From Treponema sp. (GTDB taxonomy: Bacteria > Spirochaetota > Spirochaetia > Treponematales > Breznakiellaceae), in NCBI GenBank assembly GCA_031275515.1, contig JAISOQ010000314.1, forward strand, positions 1-11,357: a DNA stretch of 11,357 bases, read 5' to 3'. Both the position numbers and the translations under genes were made by a program. The notes under the pieces are model-generated. The model worked only from the letters and a program-made list of their open reading frames with translations, was not told the DNA's origin and did no database searches. Shown piece by piece: positions 8,005-11,357 of this stretch (positions within the stretch are counted from its first letter, which is position 1; each line of letters opens with the position of its first letter).

Positions 8005-8364
8005 TTAATCCCGCAGATTCAAATATGTCAAAATTTTCTTGATCTTCCTACTCACTATCGCGTATATCGCTTCCGGGTCTTCGTAATCTTCCACCCTTTT
8101 CTTTATCATAGTATCAATCTCATCTGCAATATCTTCCGCCTTTGAAAATTTCGCGGGATCAAGAGAGTCCAAAAACACAAGAAGGCCTTTCAGTCCCCCA
8201 ATTTCCTGGGCTAAAAACACCTCGTTTTCATTATAGACATAGCTGGTTATTTCCTCACCCCTAAAGCGCTTTTCATAAAGCTCAACAAGGACCCTGATGT
8301 CTTCGAGACTGTTTTCAATTTCCGCCCGAAACATAATGATAAACAATTCCGCTCGATTAATCAT
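8005..8364 (-). CDS. Unassigned 119-aa protein, first gene of the ATPase operon
   Basis: I do not recognise a named family. The protein begins MINRAELFIIMFRAEIEN, is soluble, acidic and predicted largely helical, with no signal peptide, cysteine or membrane segment. Helical stretches are about 5-35 (EIENSLEDIRVLVELYEKRF), 48-65 and 75-115 (AEDIADEIDTMIKKR; EDPEAIYAIVSRKIKKILTYL). Its position directly before atpE, on the same strand and with 23 bp between them, mirrors a small hypothetical gene upstream of atpE in other spirochaetes (recollection, to be checked). It could supply a missing stalk or regulatory subunit, but it lacks the continuous coiled coil expected of subunit G and is not obviously the Rossmann-like subunit F. 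The ATG at 8364 has only a distant AGGG; translation may be coupled to the leader ORF that ends over this start. Confidence 0.75.
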   Translation of the reverse strand: MINRAELFIIMFRAEIENSLEDIRVLVELYEKRFRGEEITSYVYNENEVFLAQEIGGLKGLLVFLDSLDPAKFSKAEDIADEIDTMIKKRVEDYEDPEAIYAIVSRKIKKILTYLNLRD

Positions 8365-8404
8365 AACTATTATTCCCTGCCATATCTACTATCCTTAACC
8401 GCAT
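8357..8404 (-). CDS. Possible 15-aa leader ORF overlapping the first operon gene
   Basis: ATG at 8404 opens MRLRIVDMAGNNSYD followed by TAA at 8357-8359. AAGGA lies exactly 7 nt upstream, a much better ribosome site than that of the 119-aa gene, whose ATG (8364) lies within the last codons of this ORF in another frame. The arrangement would allow ribosomes that terminate here to restart on the main gene. The peptide is not rich in any one amino acid, so classical attenuation is unlikely. It may still be chance. Confidence 0.4.
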   Translation of the reverse strand: MRLRIVDMAGNNSYD

Positions 8405-8453
8405 CTATTATTCCTTTCTTAGTCCTTCCGCTCCAGTTTAATAGGTTTTTCAA

Positions 8454-8482
8454 AATATATCTAGTTCAATCTGAAATATCAA
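8454..8482 (-). promoter_or_regulatory. Probable sigma70-type promoter of the ATPase operon
   Basis: On the minus strand TTGATA (8482-8477) and TATATT (8459-8454) are separated by exactly 17 bp, matching the consensus in 4 of 6 and 5 of 6 positions. Initiation would be near 8447, giving an ~80-nt leader before the 119-aa gene that contains the 15-codon ORF. It lies in the only sizeable gap upstream of the operon, which supports it. Confidence 0.65.
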
Positions 8483-8484
8483 CG

Positions 8485-8503
8485 AAAAAAACGCTCGTTT
8501 TTT
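8485..8503 (-). terminator. A/T-tract palindrome, weak terminator candidate after the 330-aa gene
   Basis: AAAAAACG (8486-8493) and CGTTTTTT (8496-8503) are complementary with two bases between them, so a real hairpin would have an all-AT stem and a CGAGCG-like loop. The minus-strand copy ends in seven T's. It lies between the 330-aa gene stop and the operon promoter, where a terminator is expected, but lacks a GC-rich stem. The 8365-8571 gap holds nothing else except the promoter and leader ORF. Confidence 0.35.
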
Positions 8504-8571
8504 CAATAATTTACACTCCCTATTGGGTCAAATCTTTAGGCTGCCCCTTGGGATTCACCGGAGGGTCCTGG

Positions 8572-9564
8572 CTACTCCTGGGCGATACGGAATTTCAGGT
8601 ACATCTCTTCCAGGGCTTTCCGGGGGCCCGGAGCCGAAGTGCGCCGCCTGAAAGCCGCCGTGTCCCGGCGGTCTATGTAAAAATCGTATGCCGCCCGGGG
8701 ATCGGAATTGCGGACTATGGTATATGCCGGACAGCCTCCCAAAAACGACCGGACTTCGTCGTGTCCCACCGCCATAATACCAAAACGGCCAAGACGGGAA
8801 CGGACCTCCCGGATTTCCTCGTAAGACAGTCCAAAAAGAAATTCCTCCAGGGCCCAGCGGGTTTCATCATCATCAATGTATTTAACCAGAAATTCCTGCC
8901 AGTCCTTGCCTAAATCAAGGGAAATCCTGACGAGTTCGCTGGAGCCGTCCATGGTGCCAAAAATGGGGGGAGCGTTGTCCCGGGCGGTCCAGAGGGCCTC
9001 CAGGGCGGGCAGATGCTGACCTGACCGGGGATCAATGCCGTTTTCCCACAAGACGATAAGATCATTAGCCAGGCGGCGTTTAATATCCATGGAAAAAACC
9101 GGATCTTCCAGACAGGAGAAGTAGACTTCTTCGGCCATGAGGGTACAAATAACGGAAAAAACGATCTCCCGTACCTGGGAATAAAGGTCATTTCTATCCT
9201 GTACCAAAAGGGCAATAAAAGAAAAGGCATGGCACTTGGCGATGAGGAAGCTTCGGGTGGCGACAATGCGGGTAGGGATATGCAGCAGCCGGGTGGAAGG
9301 CGCAAATTCGCAGAGGGACTCCAGCAGCATATTTTCATCCCGCACTACGCCCCGTATAGCCTGAACTTCCCGTATGGATGGAAATAGAGAAATAGCCTCT
9401 CCCAGAGATTTTAAAGCTATAAAACGTTTCCGTACAAGGATGTTTTCTTCCGGATGTATCGCTTCAAGGTAGGACTCTATTTCTTCAACCAGGCGTTCCT
9501 CCTGGTCTTTTAACCCCAGTCCGACCAAACCATCCCTCTCGAAAACAAGAGAGGATTCCAACAT
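8572..9564 (-). CDS. Conserved-looking protein of unknown function (330 aa)
   Basis: I do not recognise the family. The ORF has the codon style of the neighbouring operon and no internal disruption, so it is very likely a real gene. The product looks cytosolic, mixed helical, with a Glu/Arg-rich N-terminal part (KDQEERLVEEIESYLEAIHP, 19-38), a hydrophobic central helix near 105-150 (AFSFIALLVQ; REIVFSVICTLMAEEVYF) and a basic C-terminus (RRDTAAFRRRTSAPGPRK). There is no signal peptide and no recognisable catalytic motif. An in-frame TAA just upstream excludes a longer start. ATG at 9564 has no Shine-Dalgarno but lies 6 nt after a possible -10 box (leaderless?); TTG at 9528 has GAGAGGG about 6 nt upstream and would give 318 aa. 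A 207-bp gap with a promoter and a terminator-like palindrome separates it from the ATPase operon, so it is probably a separate unit. Confidence 0.8.
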   Translation of the reverse strand: MLESSLVFERDGLVGLGLKDQEERLVEEIESYLEAIHPEENILVRKRFIALKSLGEAISLFPSIREVQAIRGVVRDENMLLESLCEFAPSTRLLHIPTRIVATRSFLIAKCHAFSFIALLVQDRNDLYSQVREIVFSVICTLMAEEVYFSCLEDPVFSMDIKRRLANDLIVLWENGIDPRSGQHLPALEALWTARDNAPPIFGTMDGSSELVRISLDLGKDWQEFLVKYIDDDETRWALEEFLFGLSYEEIREVRSRLGRFGIMAVGHDEVRSFLGGCPAYTIVRNSDPRAAYDFYIDRRDTAAFRRRTSAPGPRKALEEMYLKFRIAQE

Positions 9565-9570
9565 AATACA

Positions 9571-9599
9571 AATTTAACTTGTTTTTCCAGATAAATCAA
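9571..9599 (-). promoter_or_regulatory. Candidate promoter for the 330-aa gene
   Basis: On the minus strand TTGATT (9599-9594), 17 bp, then TAAATT (9576-9571). The -10 box ends only 6 nt before the ATG at 9564, so transcription would begin at or next to the start codon and yield a leaderless mRNA. The -10 match is 4 of 6. Confidence 0.4.
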
Positions 9600-9635
9600 C
9601 ATAACTGGAAGGCAGGGACAGAGCGCGCAATGTTA

Positions 9636-9715
9636 TAATTCCTTATGGGATAATGAATTAACCCATAAAGATTATTTTGTTCATAGTTTTGTAATTCCTT
9701 GCGGAATAAAGAATC
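9636..9715 (+). repeat. Two imperfect direct copies of a ~24-bp hairpin unit
   Basis: TAATTCCTTATGGGATAATG (from 9636) and TAATTCCTTGCGGAATAAAG (from 9692) share 16 of 20 positions, and both continue with AAT. Each folds as ATTCC - 4 nt - GGRAT, a structure kept despite base changes (the first copy uses a G-T pair). The copies are 56 bp apart. Function unknown; a protein-binding pair or relic of a small repeat element are options. Confidence 0.5.
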
Positions 9716-9770
9716 CCGGAGCCTGCTCAAAGCTTGACCACGTTCAATTCCCTTTCTGGAAAAACCATGC

Positions 9771-9785
9771 TAACGTAAGTTCGAC
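9771..9785 (+). repeat. Lone copy of the IS982-type terminal repeat
   Basis: TAACGTAAGTTCGAC matches the right inverted end of the neighbouring IS (TAACGTGAGTTCGAC) in 14 of 15 positions and has the orientation of a left end. It lies 135 bp outside the left end of the IS at 9906, with no partner end between them, so it looks like a remnant of another copy or of a rearranged insertion. Confidence 0.55.
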
Positions 9786-9791
9786 AAAGAG

Positions 9792-9811
9792 AAAAAAGTC
9801 CGCCGGACTTT
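9792..9811 (-). terminator. Intrinsic terminator-like hairpin reading leftward
   Basis: On the minus strand AAGTCC - GGC - GGACTT forms a 6-bp stem with a 3-nt loop followed by a run of T's (9797-9792). It would stop minus-strand transcripts leaving the IS. The segment just upstream (GGACT at 9816-9812) can pair with the same AGTCC, giving a second hairpin that excludes the first. Confidence 0.5.
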
Positions 9812-9836
9812 AGTCCATCTGCGTTTACTTAAAGAG

Positions 9837-9867
9837 TTGACAAAATAGTTCTAACCCTGTTTATAGC
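9837..9867 (+). promoter_or_regulatory. Possible rightward promoter facing the IS
   Basis: A perfect TTGACA (9837-9842) is followed by TTTATA at 17 bp or TATAGC at 19 bp; neither is a strong -10. If active, it would make antisense RNA into the transposase pseudogene or once served a gene now lost. Confidence 0.3.
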
Positions 9868-9900
9868 CGGACAGGTAACATTTTCTGAATTCATTTCTAT

Positions 9901-9918
9901 ATTAATGTGAGTTCGACG
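9901..9918 (+). repeat. IS982 element, left inverted repeat
   Basis: ATTAATGTGAGTTCGACG; 17 of 18 bases complementary to the right end. It starts 6 bp outside the transposase stop side and includes the possible TTAA duplication. Confidence 0.8.
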
Positions 9919-9924
9919 GAAAGA

Positions 9925-10804
9925 TCAGACAGGCGCAGGTAAAAGCCGATTAGCATAGAGTTCCCGAACAGAGGGTTTATGCTGCAAGAAACTGTAGGCT
10001 GACAATGCCCCGAACAGATTCACCTGGTAATTGGCAAGACTCCGATGCCAACTATGCTCTATTTGGCAGATGTTCTTCAGAAAGTCATTGACCGATTCTA
10101 TGACTACCCGTTTCCGTAATAACACCTTCTTTTCCATTGCCATCACCTTGTTCTTCATGTTCGCTTTCAGCCGGGTTATCAGTTTTATCCCCTGCCGATA
10201 CAGCCGTTCAAACAATTCCTACGATATATACCCCCTGGTCTCCAAAGAGTTTCCCCCACAATTCACGGCAGAGATGGTCTATTACCCCAGGGTTCCAGTC
10301 ATCCACATTGCCCCAGGCGCATAACTCCCCCCAGTCGTGGAGTTTGAACCCGTAAAACCATCCGGTTGCACTTTTTCCCCCTCCGCATACCCCTAAACAG
10401 GTTATGCTGGTAAATACGCCGGTTGTAGCATACTTTCAGCGGCGTTGTATCGATAAAGCCGATGCCTGCTGGCTTTCCCTGTCGAAAAAGCTGGGCATAC
10501 AACGCCAGGGGGAAGGCGCTACTGCTCATGAGCTCCACAAACCGGTTGTAACTGACCAGATGGGAGAAATAGCAGGCAAGCTGCTTACTAACGTGCTCCT
10601 GATAATACCCTTTGAAACACCGGTATCCGCTGAGGTGAAATAGTATCGCAATAGTCATCACCTCCCTGAGGGTCAGGCGGCTCCGGGGAAACCCCCGGCC
10701 CCGCCGGTGTCGGTCGGCAACAGATGGGTTGTGCAATAGCGCTCAAGCCTGGCAGAAAAGTCATCGACATCACAAAAAATCCGGGTTATACTGTTGTCAT
10801 TCAT
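9925..10804 (-). pseudogene. IS982-family transposase, broken by frameshifts, a stop and small deletions
   Basis: Joined across three frames the product reads as a typical IS982 DDE transposase. The start is MNDNSITRIFCDVDDF at 10804, with a G-rich Shine-Dalgarno. It continues as SRLTLREVMTIAILFHLSGYR, SHLVSYNRFVELM, GFIDTTPLKVCYNRR (first catalytic D), GKSATGWFYGFKLH, GNVDDWNPGVIDHLCRELWG (second D region), GIKLITRLKANMKNK, then LLRKRVVIESVNDFLKN (catalytic E) and a final IEHSWHRS... up to 9925. Visible lesions are a 1-base shift in the G/C runs at 10684-10696, another in the run at 10372-10381, about eight missing codons near 10300-10330, a shift in the G5 run at 10231-10235, and a TAG replacing a probable Lys codon at 10219-10221. 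The product cannot be made intact. Confidence 0.9.
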
Positions 10805-10849
10805 AAGCCCCCCCTCCCGTTTCCTGTATAATGAGGTGTTAGTTATCCC

Positions 10850-10855
10850 ATTATA
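10850..10855 (-). promoter_or_regulatory. Consensus -10 box of the IS982 transposase
   Basis: A perfect TATAAT on the minus strand lies 46 bp upstream of the transposase ATG, inside the right end of the IS. The -35 position is poor (AAGAAC-like), as is common for weakly expressed transposases. Confidence 0.4.
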
Positions 10856-10883
10856 CCCTGTTCGGCTAGGGGGTTCTTCTTCT

Positions 10884-10901
10884 CGTCGAACTCACGTTAA
10901 T
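10884..10901 (-). repeat. IS982 element, right inverted repeat
   Basis: Read on the minus strand this is ATTAACGTGAGTTCGACG, the partner of the left end with a single C/T difference. It lies about 80 bp upstream of the transposase start. Confidence 0.8.
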
Positions 10902-10985
10902 TAGCGGATAAATTTTTCATTATTTTTAATGGCGTAAATATTTTAAATTTAGCAACATGTATTGGACAGAGCACAAGTATCCAGA

Positions 10986-11011
10986 CACAATTAAACTTGT
11001 GGATTTTTTTT
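10986..11011 (+). terminator. Weak T-tract hairpin, rightward
   Basis: CACAA (10986-10990) pairs with TTGTG (10997-11001) and is followed by eight T's (11004-11011). An overlapping longer repeat, CACAAGT/ACTTGTG (10972-10978/10995-11001), also exists. The stem is AT-rich and short, so termination would be weak. Confidence 0.35.
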
Positions 11012-11114
11012 GGAATTTGGGCGCATTCGGTCTGTAGACGGACCGGGATCCAATTCTCCGGCCCCCTCCGGGAGTCTATGGGATTTCCGCTTCTATCCCT
11101 GGTACGGTTTTGTT

Positions 11115-11132
11115 AGGGACGGACCCTTTTTT
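11115..11132 (+). terminator. Short hairpin with T-run, rightward
   Basis: AGGG (11115-11118), a 5-nt loop, and CCCT (11124-11127) are followed by T's to 11132. With only four pairs this is a weak candidate; no gene directly upstream needs it. Confidence 0.3.
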
Positions 11133-11227
11133 GGAGGGAAAACTCACATTTTCATTGCTGTCTAAACGCTAAAAATAATTTTTAAGAATTTGTTTGAAAA
11201 TCTGTTGACAAAAATTCTTTGGCATAG

Positions 11228-11357
11228 TGTCCTGCCCACGCTGAACTTGCCGGAATTTGACAGAGCTTATAAGCTAGTCCAACAGGAAGTCCTGGAGGGA
11301 CTATGGGCAAGAGGAAGCGTTGTACCGCAGAAGAAAAGATACGCATATTGCGGGAGA
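11228..11357 (+). mobile_element. Left end of a second insertion sequence (IS3-like), cut by window edge
   Basis: TGTCCTGCCCACGCTGAACT at 11228 begins with the TG typical of IS3-family ends, about 75 bp before a transposase start codon. A 12-bp palindrome AGCTTATAAGCT (11264-11275) lies between end and ORF. The right end is outside the window, so the boundary at 11228 is an estimate. Confidence 0.5.
11303..11357 (+). CDS. Transposase OrfA start (helix-turn-helix type), runs off right edge
   Basis: ATG at 11303 follows GGAGGG at about 3-4 nt and opens MGKRKRCTAEEKIRILRE, the basic start of an OrfA-type helix-turn-helix protein as in IS3-family elements (compare the common 'RRFTAEEKxxILRE' pattern). 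Only 18 codons are visible, so IS66-type or related transposases cannot be excluded. It is the only plus-strand gene in the window. Confidence 0.65.
   Translation, partial: MGKRKRCTAEEKIRILRE

Larger units (their letters stand above)
9565..9905. other. AT-rich gene-free spacer with repeats
   Basis: No ORF longer than a few codons with a credible start is seen on either strand. The stretch holds the promoter of the 330-aa gene, two copies of a short hairpin repeat, a lone IS end, a terminator-like hairpin and a TTGACA box, all listed separately. It looks like debris from earlier insertions. Confidence 0.6.
9906..10896 (-). mobile_element. Decayed IS982-family insertion sequence (about 991 bp)
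   Basis: The ends are 18-bp inverted repeats, ATTAATGTGAGTTCGACG at 9901-9918 and its complement with one mismatch at 10884-10901. TTAA occurs immediately outside both ends (9902-9905 and 10897-10900) and may be a 4-bp target duplication or, being palindromic, part of the repeat. The size fits the family (about 1 kb, one transposase). The internal ORF is IS982-like but broken, so the element cannot move by itself, although its intact ends might be mobilised in trans. Confidence 0.85.
10897..11227. other. Non-coding stretch between two insertion sequences
   Basis: No credible ORF or RNA gene is seen. The stretch begins strongly AT-rich, then has a GC-rich part (about 11030-11085) with short inverted repeats (CGGTC...GACCG; CTCCGG...CCGGGAG), then two T-tract hairpins (listed) and an AT-rich end with TTGACA at 11205. 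It may be remnant DNA of a lost gene or an uncharacterised small element. Confidence 0.5.

Noticed and set aside
9636..9715. CRISPR-like array
   Set aside because: Only two imperfect units, with no regular spacers and no cas genes nearby.
9925..10804. Programmed frameshifting in the transposase
   Set aside because: IS982 transposases are normally a single ORF, and several shifts, missing codons and a TAG together indicate decay.
1..11357. tRNA, rRNA or riboswitch genes
   Set aside because: No cloverleaf, rRNA segment or known riboswitch core was recognised in any intergenic stretch by eye.

Overview
The window reads as a spirochaete chromosome, most probably a Treponema of moderately high GC such as the termite-gut clade. 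This is inferred from gene order (an archaeal/vacuolar-type ATPase operon ordered E - DUF2764-like - A - B - D - I - K) and from the style of the proteins; no species can be named from sequence alone. All real genes up to about 9.56 kb lie on the minus strand, so the operon reads from right to left.

Region 1 (1-689) is the 5' two thirds of ispG (isoprenoid MEP pathway), cut by the window edge. A 13-bp perfect inverted repeat (703-740) separates it from the ATPase operon.

Region 2 (753-8364) is the V/A-type ATPase cluster. In transcription order it holds an unassigned 119-aa protein, atpE (peripheral stalk), a DUF2764-type protein, atpA (catalytic), atpB (nucleotide-binding partner), atpD (central shaft), atpI (membrane stator/ion channel) and atpK (rotor-ring proteolipid). 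Spacing is tight (an ATGA overlap, a GTGA overlap, other gaps of 4-30 bp). A good sigma70-type promoter (TTGATA-17-TATATT) and a possible 15-codon leader ORF lie just upstream. No genes for canonical subunits C, F or G/H are present, so the two unassigned proteins are the natural candidates for structural or assembly roles. The K subunit keeps the polar set (T57, Q58, Q101, E130) that matches the Na+ site of Enterococcus hirae NtpK.

Region 3 (8572-9564) is a 330-codon conserved-looking gene of unknown function with its own putative promoter and a doubtful start.

Region 4 (9565-11357) is AT-richer, gene-poor and full of insertion-sequence material. It holds a 26-bp imperfect direct repeat, a lone IS end, a terminator-like hairpin, a decayed IS982-family element with intact 18-bp inverted ends flanked by TTAA (9906-10896; transposase broken by several frameshifts and a stop), about 330 bp of non-coding DNA, and the left end of a second, probably IS3-type element whose first ORF runs off the right edge. 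Insertions have accumulated upstream of the ATPase locus without interrupting it.
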